This document shows, in pieces, positions 54,091 through 63,884 of a stretch of DNA of 64,000 bases. The translations under genes and the position numbers were made by a program. The first letter of the stretch is position 1. Each line of letters starts with the position of its first letter. The notes beneath the pieces were generated by a model. It was not told where the DNA came from, ran no database searches, and worked only from the letters and a program-made list of their open reading frames with translations. The stretch is from Promethearchaeota archaeon (GTDB lineage Archaea > Asgardarchaeota > Lokiarchaeia > Sigynarchaeales > SOKP01): assembly GCA_013375495.1 (NCBI GenBank), contig JABXKC010000016.1, positions 11,196 through 75,195 on the forward strand. The letters run 5' to 3'.

Positions 54091-54331
54091 ATGATCATTC
54101 TTCAACATTTTCTCTTTTGAAAAGAATATATTCGCATAATTTCGATCATATGATGCTGTTTTCAACACATCGATCTTTAGAATTGATCATTCTTAGTCCA
54201 AAAGAATAACTTTATCGAAGTCCGATAATTAGAATCGCTGTAATCGATCATTATTGATTCTATAATCGATCATCAAAACTATATCTGATTGATTACAACA
54301 TTTTGAACAGATTTTGATCACCCTTGATCAC
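54091..54331. repeat. Cluster of TGATCA-core elements upstream of the hdr operon
   Basis: Within the 560-base spacer (53997-54559) at least seven close copies of T(T/C)GATCA(T/C) occur: at 54091, 54143, 54183, 54244, 54266, 54314 and 54324 (start positions, within a base or two). Two are 22 bp and two 10 bp apart, matching helical repeats. Likely operator sites for a palindrome-binding regulator. A TATA-like AATTTATTAAAT lies near 54499-54510, before hdrC. Confidence 0.5.
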
Positions 54332-54559
54332 TATACCTATTTTTAATTAAGGTTTCTAAAAAAATGATGTTTAGAAATTATTAAGAATAAAAGAAATAAA
54401 CAAAGAGGGAAATTAGGTGCTCAAAATAGAACTTGTTATTGACGGTTTTGATAATCTAAAACTAATATAACAATTTGCTTATTGAAATTTACTAAAAAAT
54501 TTATTAAATCTCTTGTATTTTTCTAACTAACTAGTAGATGGAAAGTAAAACTTTTAGAC

Positions 54560-55057
54560 ATGTCTGTAATAAATTTTGATTTTCGAAATGATGTATTAAA
54601 ACATAATGCTTCTTTAAACTACTGCTATCAGTGTAGTACATGTAGTAGTAGTTGCCCCGTTGCTCTGATCACTCAAGGAGGTTATAATCCTAGGAAAATT
54701 ATAGAAGAAGCGATTTTAGGGTTACAGGATAAATTAATAGTAAGTCAAGACCCTAATCCTTGGCTTTGTTCAACCTGTCAAACTTGCGTTGAGCTATGTC
54801 CTCAAAAGGTTGAGATTACTGAAATTTTTACATTAATAAAAAATAAATGTTTTACCTCGGGTAAAGTTCCTGAAGCTTTTATTTCACAGGGAAGAGCTGT
54901 TTTAGAAAATGGAGTTGCACTTCCATATTCAAAAGCTATTATTACCAGGCGGGAGAAATTGGGACTTCCTTCCATAAAAACAGCACCAGCTGATGAAATA
55001 AAGAAAATCTTAAAAGAAACCAAGTTTGAAAATAATATTCCAAAGGAGGGAGCATAA
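54560..55057 (+). CDS. hdrC: Heterodisulfide reductase-like subunit HdrC
   Basis: A 165-residue HdrC with two [4Fe-4S] motifs of CX2CX2CX3C: C22/25/28/32 (CYQCSTCSSSCP) and C70/73/76/80 (CSTCQTCVELCP). It carries electrons from HdrA to the HdrB active site. It is the first gene of the hdr run; hdrB follows three bases after its stop. No strong ribosome site is seen, so the mRNA leader may be short. Confidence 0.96.
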   Translation: MSVINFDFRNDVLKHNASLNYCYQCSTCSSSCPVALITQGGYNPRKIIEEAILGLQDKLIVSQDPNPWLCSTCQTCVELCPQKVEITEIFTLIKNKCFTSGKVPEAFISQGRAVLENGVALPYSKAIITRREKLGLPSIKTAPADEIKKILKETKFENNIPKEGA

Positions 55058-55060
55058 ATT

Positions 55061-55924
55061 ATGTCTTATGATTTATTCTTAGGGTGTGTAATTCCGGCAA
55101 GGCTTCCATTCTTAGAAGCATCTTCAAGAAAAGTATTTGAAAAGCTTGGTATTAGATTGAATGATGTTGATGGGTTCAGTTGTTGTCCTGATCCTACGGG
55201 TATAGAACTTATAGATCATAAAACTTGGTTAGCTTTAGGAGCAAGAAATTTAAGCTTATCTAATAATAATGGAGGAATTATCTCTTTTTGTTCGGGTTGT
55301 GTTGAAACTCTTAAAGGAGTTAATTACTATATTAACAAGGATTCTGAAATAAAGAATGATGTAAATAAAATTTTAAAGGTTGTTGGCAAAAAATATGATG
55401 GTAAAACTGAAGTAAAGCATTTCGCCCAGGTTCTTTATGAAAATCTTGATAAAGTAAGAGAGAATGTGGAACGTCCTTTAACTGGTTTTAAAGTTGCCGT
55501 TCATTATGGATGTCATTATTTAAGACCTTCTGAGATTATTAATTGGGATGATCCTTTTGAACCGAAAACTATAGATGAAATTGTCAAAGCTATAGGTGCT
55601 GATTCTATAGATTATGAATTAAAGATGGAATGCTGTGGAAATCCTCTTGATAAATCAGATAAAAAAATTTCTCTCCAAATGATAGATAATAAATTCAAGT
55701 CAATTCAAAAAGCTGGTGCGAATTGTATTAGCCTAGTATGTCCAGCATGCTTTCAACAATTTGATTTCAACCAACGAGAACTGAGTAAAGAAAAAGAAAA
55801 TAGTTATAATTTCCCCGTTTTTTATTTATCAGAGTTAGTAGCCCTCGCATTTGGGTTCAAACCTGAAGAATTAGGATTGAGTTTCCATCGAGTTCGACCT
55901 AAAGAATTATTAGAAGGATTTTAG
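55061..55924 (+). CDS. hdrB: Heterodisulfide reductase-like subunit HdrB
   Basis: A 287-residue HdrB with two CCG domains: C9, C41-C42, C77, C80 (CX31CCX34CX2C), and a second with HYGCHY, MECCGNP and LVCPACFQQ near the C-terminus. These bind the two noncubane [4Fe-4S] clusters that split the disulfide of CoM-S-S-CoB in methanogens. The natural disulfide in this organism is not known. GGAGG precedes the start; hdrC is coupled upstream. Confidence 0.96.
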   Translation: MSYDLFLGCVIPARLPFLEASSRKVFEKLGIRLNDVDGFSCCPDPTGIELIDHKTWLALGARNLSLSNNNGGIISFCSGCVETLKGVNYYINKDSEIKNDVNKILKVVGKKYDGKTEVKHFAQVLYENLDKVRENVERPLTGFKVAVHYGCHYLRPSEIINWDDPFEPKTIDEIVKAIGADSIDYELKMECCGNPLDKSDKKISLQMIDNKFKSIQKAGANCISLVCPACFQQFDFNQRELSKEKENSYNFPVFYLSELVALAFGFKPEELGLSFHRVRPKELLEGF

Positions 55925-55982
55925 AAATTGAGAAAAGTTACATGATAAATTTATAAACTTAAAAATAAGAATTGGTTGAAAA

Positions 55983-57077
55983 ATGGGATTAGTAGACATA
56001 AAAACATTCAAAAGTTTGGAAGATGATGTAATCTCAGTTAATAGATGTTGTGCTTGTGGCGCTTGTATAGCATATTGTGAAAATCAAGCATTTAATGTAA
56101 TTGAGATGGAAAAATATACTCCTAAGTTTAAAACTGATAAAAGTGTTGAAAATTGTAAAGAATGTGGGTATTGTTATTATATTTGTCCGCAAACAGAACC
56201 ATTATTAGATAAATTAAAAGAAGCACACTTAGTTAAAGATGAACTTGGGAAAATTATCGATATATTTGCTGCCAGGACAACAAATACAAAAATTAAGGAA
56301 GTTGGACAAGATGGGGGCATCGTATCAACTCTTTTAACGTACTTATTTGACACTAATAATATTGATGCCGCAATTGTATCAGAATATGATGATAATTTTA
56401 AACCAATACCAAAAATAATATACAGTAAAGATGATTTAGTAAAATCAGCAGGGACTCGATATTCGATTTCATCTAATATTTTACCATTAAAAGATTTAAC
56501 TCAAATCGCAGAAGACATCATTTCTCAAAAGAAACGCATTTATGATACCGATCAATTACGAATTGCATTTATTGGGACACCGTGTCAATGTAGAGCTATT
56601 AGTAAAATGAAGCTTTTGAATATTAAACCTGCACATGTTATTAGTATAGTAATTGGTCTTTTTTGTTTTGAAAATTTTGATTACGATAAATTGATGGATA
56701 CATTAAAGTCAAAAACGCAAAGAAATCCTTCAGATATTAAAAAAACAAATATTAAGAAGAACTTCTTTGTCACGTCAAAAGATGACTCTGTTAGCGAAGT
56801 GAATATTAAAGATCTTGATGCTGCTGTAAGGAATCATTGTCATGAATGTGATGATTTTGTAGGAAGATTTTCAGATCTTAGTATTGGAGCCTCTGGAGCC
56901 CCTAAAGGCTATTCAATGATTCTTACTCGAACTGAAAAGGGACATAATTTAATAGATTCATTACTCGCCACAGGATATATCGAACGATATATTGTTCCAG
57001 CTGATAAGATTTCAGAATGGCAACCTAAAAAAATCAATTGGTTGAAAAAAATGACTTCACTAAAAGTGAAGAAATAA
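55983..57077 (+). CDS. FrhB-like F420-reducing hydrogenase/dehydrogenase beta subunit
   Basis: A 364-residue FrhB/FpoF-type flavoprotein. The N-terminus has two ferredoxin-like clusters (CCACGACIAYC and CKECGYCYYICP), then the FrhB domains with GTPCQCRAI (near residue 198), GLFCFENF and CHECDDF. The family binds FAD and oxidises or reduces coenzyme F420. Placed between hdrB and hdrA, it suggests that F420H2 (or a similar carrier) enters the Hdr platform here. Spacing to both neighbours is short. Confidence 0.9.
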   Translation: MGLVDIKTFKSLEDDVISVNRCCACGACIAYCENQAFNVIEMEKYTPKFKTDKSVENCKECGYCYYICPQTEPLLDKLKEAHLVKDELGKIIDIFAARTTNTKIKEVGQDGGIVSTLLTYLFDTNNIDAAIVSEYDDNFKPIPKIIYSKDDLVKSAGTRYSISSNILPLKDLTQIAEDIISQKKRIYDTDQLRIAFIGTPCQCRAISKMKLLNIKPAHVISIVIGLFCFENFDYDKLMDTLKSKTQRNPSDIKKTNIKKNFFVTSKDDSVSEVNIKDLDAAVRNHCHECDDFVGRFSDLSIGASGAPKGYSMILTRTEKGHNLIDSLLATGYIERYIVPADKISEWQPKKINWLKKMTSLKVKK

Positions 57078-57093
57078 ATAACAGGTGATATGA

Positions 57094-58413
57094 TTGGAAA
57101 AAAATTCTAAAAGTGCTCTTATCATTGGAGCTGGTATTGCTGGTATTCAAGCAGCTCTGGATTTAGGAGATATGGGAATAAAAGTTCATTTAATTGAGAA
57201 AAATCCTGTAATTGGAGGAAAAATGGCTCAATTAGATAAAACTTTTCCTACATTAGACTGCTCAATATGTATTTTAGCACCTAAATTATCAGAATGTTAT
57301 AGGCACCCAAATATTACTCTTTATACACTCTCGGAAGTAAATAATGTTGAAGGTACAAGCGGGAATTTTACAGTAGATATCCTAAAACGTGCACGCTATG
57401 TTAAGGAAGACGTTTGTACTAATTGTGGTGATTGTGCTTCAGTTTGCCCAGTAAGAGGAATTCCCAATTATTTTGATGCTAATTTGAAAACTATGGCAGC
57501 CGCATACATCCCATTTCCCTCTGCAGTTCCTCCAGTCCACATAATTGATAAAAATACATGTGTTTACTTAAATTATGGAATTTGTGGACTATGTGTAAAA
57601 GCTTGTGGAGCTGAAGCAATTGATTTCTCACAAAAAGATGAAATTTTAAATATCGATAATGTTGGTTGCATTATCGTCGCTCCAGGATATGGCTTGCTGG
57701 AAGATGTCTCTCTACTAACAAATTACGGTTATGGGAAATATAAAAATGTAGTAACAGCCTTAGAATTTGAACGATTAATATGTGCTTCTGGACCATTAGA
57801 AGGACATCTAAAAAGATTATCAGATGGAAAAGATCCTAAAAAACTTGCTTTTCTACAATGTATAGGGTCACGCTCAGATAGAGATAAAAAGTATTGTTCT
57901 TCTATTTGTTGTATGTATAGTACGAAGGCAGCAATGATTTCTTATGAACATAACAACGATTTAGAATCATATGTTTTTTATATTGATATGAGAGCCGGAG
58001 GAAAAGGGTTTCAAACTTTTCTCCGTAGAGGAGCAGATGAATATAATATTAAATATATTAAAAGTAAAATATCCTATATTGATGTTGATGAGGATGATAC
58101 TCCTATTATAACTTATGAGAATTATGATACATCTGAAATAAAACAGATGAAAGTAGATTTAGCTGTTTTAGCAACATGCATAATACCAACACAAGGGATT
58201 GAAAAATTAGCAGATATGTTAGGAATTGAATTAAATAATTATAATTTTATAAAAACAAATCCATTTTTACCAGTAGAAACGAGTGTGGAGGGAATTTTCA
58301 CATGTGGTTGTGCTCGTGAACCAATGGATATTCCTCGTTCTGTCGCTGAAGCTAGTGGGGCAGCAGCAAGAGCAGCGGAAGTAATTAAAGGAGGTAAAAG
58401 CGAAATTGTCTGA
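57094..58413 (+). CDS. hdrA: HdrA-like protein, N-terminal half (split HdrA)
   Basis: A 439-residue FAD/Fe-S protein: FAD motif GAGIAGIQAALDLGDMG (near residue 10), QLDKTFPTLDCSICI, an [4Fe-4S] motif CTNCGDCASVCP, and a second CX8CX2CX3C near 165. It corresponds to residues 1-440 of the fused HdrA encoded at 60868-63882. The next gene holds the other half. Its end contains a GGAGGT ribosome site for that gene and overlaps it by eight bases, so the two are made as separate, coupled chains. Confidence 0.93.
   Translation: MEKNSKSALIIGAGIAGIQAALDLGDMGIKVHLIEKNPVIGGKMAQLDKTFPTLDCSICILAPKLSECYRHPNITLYTLSEVNNVEGTSGNFTVDILKRARYVKEDVCTNCGDCASVCPVRGIPNYFDANLKTMAAAYIPFPSAVPPVHIIDKNTCVYLNYGICGLCVKACGAEAIDFSQKDEILNIDNVGCIIVAPGYGLLEDVSLLTNYGYGKYKNVVTALEFERLICASGPLEGHLKRLSDGKDPKKLAFLQCIGSRSDRDKKYCSSICCMYSTKAAMISYEHNNDLESYVFYIDMRAGGKGFQTFLRRGADEYNIKYIKSKISYIDVDEDDTPIITYENYDTSEIKQMKVDLAVLATCIIPTQGIEKLADMLGIELNNYNFIKTNPFLPVETSVEGIFTCGCAREPMDIPRSVAEASGAAARAAEVIKGGKSEIV
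58390..58395 (+). promoter_or_regulatory. Internal Shine-Dalgarno for the second HdrA half
   Basis: GGAGGT stands ten bases before TTG 58406, inside the last codons of the upstream gene. It shows that the downstream half is started independently and that the split is not a sequencing frameshift. Confidence 0.7.
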
Positions 58414-60094
58414 AAAAGAAAGTGAAGATGTTAGAATTGGTGTTTTTATCTGTTCGTGTGGTAGTAATATAGGTGGATTTGTAGATGTTAAAGAAGTAGC
58501 AGAATATGCTAAATCCTTACCTAATGTTGTGTTTACTGAAGATAATTTGTATACTTGTTCAGAAACAGGATTAGCACAGATTAGAAAGGGAATTAGAGAG
58601 CATAATTTAAATCGTGTAGTTGTTGCCTCATGTACTCCGAGAACTCACGAACCTCTCTTTCGTGATTGCATCAAAGATGAGGGCCTTAACGAGTATCTCT
58701 TTCAATTTGTAAATATTCGTGATCAATGTACCTGGGTTCATATGAAACACCCTAAAGAAACTTTTGAAAAAATTAAAGATGTGATTCGAATGGGTGTGGC
58801 AAAAGCTGCTAAACTTGAAGCTCTTGAAAATATTGTGGTTGATGCAACTCCTACTGCTATGGTTATAGGAGGGGGTGTCGCAGGAATAACAGCTGCTCTT
58901 AGCTTAGCAAATCAAGGATTTAAGACACATTTAATAGAAAGAGATGATAAATTAGGTGGAAAGTTAAATGTCATCAATAAATTGTTCCCTACAGGTCAAG
59001 CTGCCTCTGAACTTCTAGAAAGCCTAAACAGAAGAGTTGAAAGCAATCCAAATTTAACCGTTTATACTTCAGCTAGTGTGAAAAGTGTTGAAGGTTTTGT
59101 AGGTAATTATGAGATTGAAGTTGAACAGAAGGGTAAAAATATTGATTTAAATATAGGAGTTATTGTTGTTGCAGTTGGAGCTTCTTTATTAACTCCAAAG
59201 GGAAAATTTTCTTATGATGGTAATATAAGAATCACTCAATATGAATTAGAAAAGAAATTACAGAACAATGAAGTTAAAGCAAAAGATATTGTAATGATAC
59301 AATGCGTAGGAGCTCGTAATGATGAAAGAAAGTATTGTTCAAATGTATGTTGTATGACTGCTTTGAAAAATGCTTTATTAATTAAAGAAAAAAATCCTCA
59401 AGCTAATATAACAATTTTATTTAGAGACTTATATACTCCTGGAACTCATTATGAAGAATATTATAGAAGAGCTAGAGAAGCAGGAATTATCTTTCTGAGT
59501 TATAAACTCGAAAAGAAGCCTATTGTAGAAGAAAATAACATAAAAGCATTCAATGAATATATTGGAGAAGTTATGACGCTTCCTTATGATCTGTTAGTAT
59601 TATCTACTCCTCTGATTGCAAATGATGATAATAAAGAGCTTGCTCAAATGTTAAAAGTTCCATTAGAAGAAAATAAATTCTTTTTAGAAGCTCATGTGAA
59701 ATTAAGACCTATGGATTTCGCAACTGATGGTGTTTTTATATGCGGAGCAGCAAAATGGCCTGTAGATCTTACAGAATCCATAACTCAAGGGTATGCCGCC
59801 GCGGGAAGAGCCAGTACAATTATATCTCATGATACCATAGAAGTAGAGGGCGCAACATCATTTTTACCGGAGTATACTAAGAATTTATGCACGGGATGTG
59901 AAGTCTGTATAACTGTTTGTCCATATAAAGCGATAAGTAAGAATGAAAATGACGAGATTGAAATAACTCAAGTTCTTTGTAAAGGTTGCGGAGTTTGCGG
60001 AGCAACTTGTACTAATCACGCTATTATTATTAGGCATTTTACAGATCAACAAATACTTTCTGAAATATACGCATATGGAGGTAAAGAGGTATAA
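58406..60094 (+). CDS. hdrA: HdrA-like protein, C-terminal half (split HdrA)
   Basis: A 562-residue protein that begins with the true HdrA opening GVFICSCGSNIGGFVDV, then CTPRTHEPLF, the FAD domain GGGVAGITAALSLANQG (near residue 153), and two C-terminal [4Fe-4S] motifs (CTGCEVCITVCP and CKGCGVCGATC). It parallels residues 450-1004 of the fused HdrA. The TTG start, eight-base overlap with the first half and GGAGGT upstream give coupled translation. The last base of its stop is shared with the mvhD start (TAATG). Confidence 0.95.
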   Translation: MSEKESEDVRIGVFICSCGSNIGGFVDVKEVAEYAKSLPNVVFTEDNLYTCSETGLAQIRKGIREHNLNRVVVASCTPRTHEPLFRDCIKDEGLNEYLFQFVNIRDQCTWVHMKHPKETFEKIKDVIRMGVAKAAKLEALENIVVDATPTAMVIGGGVAGITAALSLANQGFKTHLIERDDKLGGKLNVINKLFPTGQAASELLESLNRRVESNPNLTVYTSASVKSVEGFVGNYEIEVEQKGKNIDLNIGVIVVAVGASLLTPKGKFSYDGNIRITQYELEKKLQNNEVKAKDIVMIQCVGARNDERKYCSNVCCMTALKNALLIKEKNPQANITILFRDLYTPGTHYEEYYRRAREAGIIFLSYKLEKKPIVEENNIKAFNEYIGEVMTLPYDLLVLSTPLIANDDNKELAQMLKVPLEENKFFLEAHVKLRPMDFATDGVFICGAAKWPVDLTESITQGYAAAGRASTIISHDTIEVEGATSFLPEYTKNLCTGCEVCITVCPYKAISKNENDEIEITQVLCKGCGVCGATCTNHAIIIRHFTDQQILSEIYAYGGKEV

Positions 60095-60855
60095 TGACGT
60101 TTGAACCAAAAATTTTAGGGTTTTTATGTAATTGGTGTTCCTATGCAGGAGCAGACTTAGCAGGAGTAAGTAGAGTTCAATATCCCCCAAACATGAGAGT
60201 TATAAGAGTTATGTGTAGTGGTAGGGTTGATCCTGTATTTATTTTTAAGGCTCTTTTAACAGGAATAGATGGAGTATTTGTTTTGGGCTGTCATCCGGGA
60301 GATTGCCATTATTTAGAAGGAAATTACGAAGCGGAAAAGAAGTTTATAATGGTACAAAAATTTCTTAAAATTGTTGATTTTGATAAAAGAGTAAGATTAG
60401 ATTGGGTTTCTGCATCTGAAGGAGCAAGATTCGCTAAGGTTGTTACCGAGTTTGTTGAATCAATTCGCAAACAAGGACCATCTCCCCTTAGCGGGGAGAA
60501 TATCGATCAAGAGTTATTCAATAATCTAAAAGCTATGGAAAATTCTGTTTCAAGTGATAGGATTAGGGCTTTAGTAGGACGGCAAAGAAAAATTACAGAA
60601 GCTGAAAATATGTATGGAGAGAAAGTGCCAATCGATGAATTTAACGCTATTTTTGATGAAGCAATCCATGATGAATTTGTAAGGCAACGAATATTACTTT
60701 CATTAAGTACTAAAGTTTTATCGGTTAAAGATTTAGCTACTGAACTAAAACTGGATCCAAGTGAAATTTTAGAAAACATGCTGATTTTAAAGAGTAGAGG
60801 AGTTATAGATTATCAAAGTATTGACGGAAACACTCCGTTATACATGAGAATATAG
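60094..60855 (+). CDS. mvhD: MvhD/FdhE-like delta subunit with C-terminal wHTH-like extension
   Basis: A 253-residue protein. Residues 1-140 are MvhD: C12-C15 (LCNWCSYAGADLAG), C41, and GCHPGDCHY (C66, C71) for the [2Fe-2S] cluster that links hydrogenase or formate dehydrogenase to HdrA. Usual MvhD proteins stop near 140 residues; here ~110 more follow, ending with a winged-helix-like SVKDLATELKLDPSEILENMLILKSRGVIDY. This extension is unexplained. The gene overlaps the preceding hdrA half by one base. Confidence 0.92.
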   Translation: MTFEPKILGFLCNWCSYAGADLAGVSRVQYPPNMRVIRVMCSGRVDPVFIFKALLTGIDGVFVLGCHPGDCHYLEGNYEAEKKFIMVQKFLKIVDFDKRVRLDWVSASEGARFAKVVTEFVESIRKQGPSPLSGENIDQELFNNLKAMENSVSSDRIRALVGRQRKITEAENMYGEKVPIDEFNAIFDEAIHDEFVRQRILLSLSTKVLSVKDLATELKLDPSEILENMLILKSRGVIDYQSIDGNTPLYMRI

Positions 60856-60867
60856 AGGTAATTAAAA

Positions 60868-63800
60868 ATGGAAAAAGTAGGAGCGGTATTAGTTGTAGGA
60901 GCTGGAATTGGAGGATCTCAAACAGCGCTGGACTTAGGCGACTCTGGTTTCAAAGTTTATTTAGTTGAATCAACAACTAGCATTGGTGGTGTAATGGCTC
61001 AGTTGGATAAAACTTTCCCAACTAACGACTGTGCAATGTGTATTGTAAGCCCTAAACTAGTAGAGACGGGGCGTCATCATAATATTGATTTGAGTATAAA
61101 TTGTAAAATCTTAGATGTTACGGGAGAAGCCGGTAATTTTACGGTAAAAGTGTTAAAAAAAACATTATATGTGAATATGGATAAATGTACGGGATGTGGC
61201 GTTTGTGGTCGAGCGTGTCCCGTTGAGGCGATTGATATATTTAACGAAAAGTTGTCTAAATTCGCTGCAACAGCGGTCAAATATCCGCAAGCAGTCCCAC
61301 TTGTGTACGCTATAAATAAAGATTATTGTATTGGGTGCGGAATTTGTAAAGGAGTGTGTAAAGCAAATGCCGTAGAATACGATTTAGAAGATGAGATCGT
61401 TGAATTAAAAGTAGGTGGCATTGTATTAGCACCTGGTTATGATGAATACCTACCACCAGAAGGTAATTTGTATGGTTATGGTAAATACAAAAATGTAGTA
61501 ACAAGTATTGAGTTCGAGCGAATTTTAAGTGCTAGCGGTCCCTATGCAGGAAAAGTATTAAGGCCATCTGATGGAGATATACCAGAAAAAGTCGCGTTTC
61601 TTCAATGTATTGGATCTCGAGACTTTACAGGAAATGGTCAACCTTATTGTTCTTCTGTGTGTTGCATGTATACTGCAAAAGAAGCAGTAATCGCCCACGA
61701 ACACATGCATCAGATAAGACCAACAATTTTTAGCATGGATATAAGGGCATTCGGAAAAGATTTTGATAAATATATTATTCGTGCGCAAGAAGAATATGGA
61801 GTGCGCTATATACGAAGTCGTATTTCTTCAGTTAATGAAGATCCAGAAACTAAGGACCTGATATTGAAGTACGAAACAGAAGATGGGAAAATTATTGAAG
61901 AGAATTTTGAGATGGTTGTGCTTTCTGTTGGTTTGAACCCTCCAGATGATGCTAAATATTTAGCAAGCAAATTTGGAATTGAATTGAACGAATATAATTT
62001 TGCTAAAACGAATATTTTTAATCCCGTACAGACATCAATTCCAGGAATTTTTGTGTGCGGCGCATTTTCCTCACCAAAAGATATTCCTGAGACAGTTACT
62101 CAAGCCAGTGCGGCTGCAGGCTGTGTTAATACCCTATTACACGAAAAAAGGGATACTTTAATCACAGAAAAGACATTACCACCTGAGATATTTGTCGCCG
62201 GTCAACCACCTAGAATTGGTGTCTTTATATGTCATTGTGGAGTGAATATTGGAGGATATGTAGATGTTCCACAAGTAGTAAAGTATGCAAGTTCGCTTCC
62301 AAATGTGGTTTTAGCAGATCAGAATTTATATACTTGCTCGGCTGACACTCAAACAATAATTAAAGATAAAATTAAGGAATTTAATCTAAATAGAGTTATC
62401 GTGGCATCTTGTACTCCAAGAACTCACGAACCTTTATTTCAAGAAACTATTAGAGAAGCTGGATTAAATAGATACTTATTTCAAATGGCGAATATTCGAG
62501 ATCAATGTAGTTGGGTTCATATGAATCAACCAAAGGAGGCTACAGAGAAATCAATCGACCTCGTAAGAATGGCAGTAAATAAAGCGAGAAACATACAACC
62601 ATTAGAGAGAATAAAACTGGGAGTTACTCCTAAAACTCTTGTTATAGGGGGGGGTATTACCGGTATGGTTGCAGCTCTGAATTTTGCGAATCAAAATTTC
62701 GAAACTTTTTTAGTCGAAAAAGAAAAGGAATTAGGAGGTTTTGGTCGGAACATATATACGACGCTTGAAGGGGGAAATGTTCAAGCTTTTCTATCAGAAT
62801 TAATTGATAAAGTAACAACACACGCAAATATCCATGTTCTCACCAATGCTGAAATTGAAAAAATCGATGGTTATATTGGAAATTTCAAATCAGCGGTAAT
62901 TCACGGTCCAAAAAAGATTAGAACAGAATTTGAACATGGTGTTGTTGTTGTAGCAACAGGCGCTAAAGAATATGAACCTAATGAATTTTTATATAATACA
63001 AACGATAATGTAATTACTCAATCTGAATTCGAGAAGGTAATAAACACGACTGATGATGTTAAAGAAAAAAAATCAATTGTTATGATTCAATGCGTAGGTT
63101 CTCGAAACGAAGAACATCCTTATTGTAGCAAAATGTGTTGCGCTGAGGCAATAAAAAACGCAATATTGGCTAAAAAGAAAAACCCTTCTACTGAAATTGT
63201 TATTTTATTTAGAGACATTAGAACCTATGGATTTAAAGAAAAATACTATAGAATAGCACGTGAGGCAGGAATTGTTTTTATACGTTATGATGAGGATAAT
63301 CCACCTGTAATTGTTCCCGAAGGCTCGAAATTAAGAGTGAATGTTATATCACCTAGAAAAGATGAAATTCAAATTAACTCAGACTTAGTAGTGTTAAGTG
63401 TTGGAATAGTAGCTCAAAAAGAAGAAAATGAGGAATTGGGTAAACTCTTAAAAGTACCATTAAACGACGATAATTTCTTCTTAGAAGCTCATGTTAAGTT
63501 ACGACCAGTTGATTTTGCTACGGAAGGAGTTTTCGTCGCAGGTTTAGCCCACTGCCCAAAAACGATTGAGGATTCTATATCTCAAGCAAATGCAGCGGTT
63601 TCAAGAGCGTGTACAATTCTCTCGAAAGATGAAATTGAAGCCGAAGGCAAAATTGCTAGTGTAGATCCGGCTAGATGTAGTGGTTGTGGGATGTGCATAG
63701 ATAACTGCGCCTATAATGCGATAGAATTAATTGAAGATAGAAGATTCGGTAGCGTTGCCGTTATTAATTCCGCTCTATGTAAAGGGTGTGGTGCCTGCTC

Positions 63801-63882
63801 AGGAAATTGTAGATGTGCTGCGATAGATGTTGCAGGTTTTTCATCTGATCAAATATATGCTATGATAACCGGGAGGTTATAA
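60868..63882 (+). CDS. hdrA: Fused two-part HdrA (1004 aa)
   Basis: A 1004-residue HdrA whose two parts match, in order, the two short hdrA genes before it. Part 1: GAGIGGSQTALDLGDSG, CTGCGVCGRACP, CIGCGICKGVC. Part 2 (from about residue 450): GVFICHCGVNIGGYVDV, CTPRTHEPLF, GGGITGMVAALNFANQ (near 592), and CSGCGMCIDNC and CKGCGACSGNC at the end. HdrA carries the bifurcating FAD. Its codons hold clearly more CpG than those of its split paralogue, so the two copies seem to differ in history or expression. A second mvhD follows after two bases. Confidence 0.95.
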   Translation: MEKVGAVLVVGAGIGGSQTALDLGDSGFKVYLVESTTSIGGVMAQLDKTFPTNDCAMCIVSPKLVETGRHHNIDLSINCKILDVTGEAGNFTVKVLKKTLYVNMDKCTGCGVCGRACPVEAIDIFNEKLSKFAATAVKYPQAVPLVYAINKDYCIGCGICKGVCKANAVEYDLEDEIVELKVGGIVLAPGYDEYLPPEGNLYGYGKYKNVVTSIEFERILSASGPYAGKVLRPSDGDIPEKVAFLQCIGSRDFTGNGQPYCSSVCCMYTAKEAVIAHEHMHQIRPTIFSMDIRAFGKDFDKYIIRAQEEYGVRYIRSRISSVNEDPETKDLILKYETEDGKIIEENFEMVVLSVGLNPPDDAKYLASKFGIELNEYNFAKTNIFNPVQTSIPGIFVCGAFSSPKDIPETVTQASAAAGCVNTLLHEKRDTLITEKTLPPEIFVAGQPPRIGVFICHCGVNIGGYVDVPQVVKYASSLPNVVLADQNLYTCSADTQTIIKDKIKEFNLNRVIVASCTPRTHEPLFQETIREAGLNRYLFQMANIRDQCSWVHMNQPKEATEKSIDLVRMAVNKARNIQPLERIKLGVTPKTLVIGGGITGMVAALNFANQNFETFLVEKEKELGGFGRNIYTTLEGGNVQAFLSELIDKVTTHANIHVLTNAEIEKIDGYIGNFKSAVIHGPKKIRTEFEHGVVVVATGAKEYEPNEFLYNTNDNVITQSEFEKVINTTDDVKEKKSIVMIQCVGSRNEEHPYCSKMCCAEAIKNAILAKKKNPSTEIVILFRDIRTYGFKEKYYRIAREAGIVFIRYDEDNPPVIVPEGSKLRVNVISPRKDEIQINSDLVVLSVGIVAQKEENEELGKLLKVPLNDDNFFLEAHVKLRPVDFATEGVFVAGLAHCPKTIEDSISQANAAVSRACTILSKDEIEAEGKIASVDPARCSGCGMCIDNCAYNAIELIEDRRFGSVAVINSALCKGCGACSGNCRCAAIDVAGFSSDQIYAMITGRL

Positions 63883-63884
63883 AA

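Noticed and set aside
58406..58413. Frameshift error splitting one hdrA gene
   Set aside because: A strong GGAGGT site and a start codon in good distance precede the second half, which fits a true gene split.
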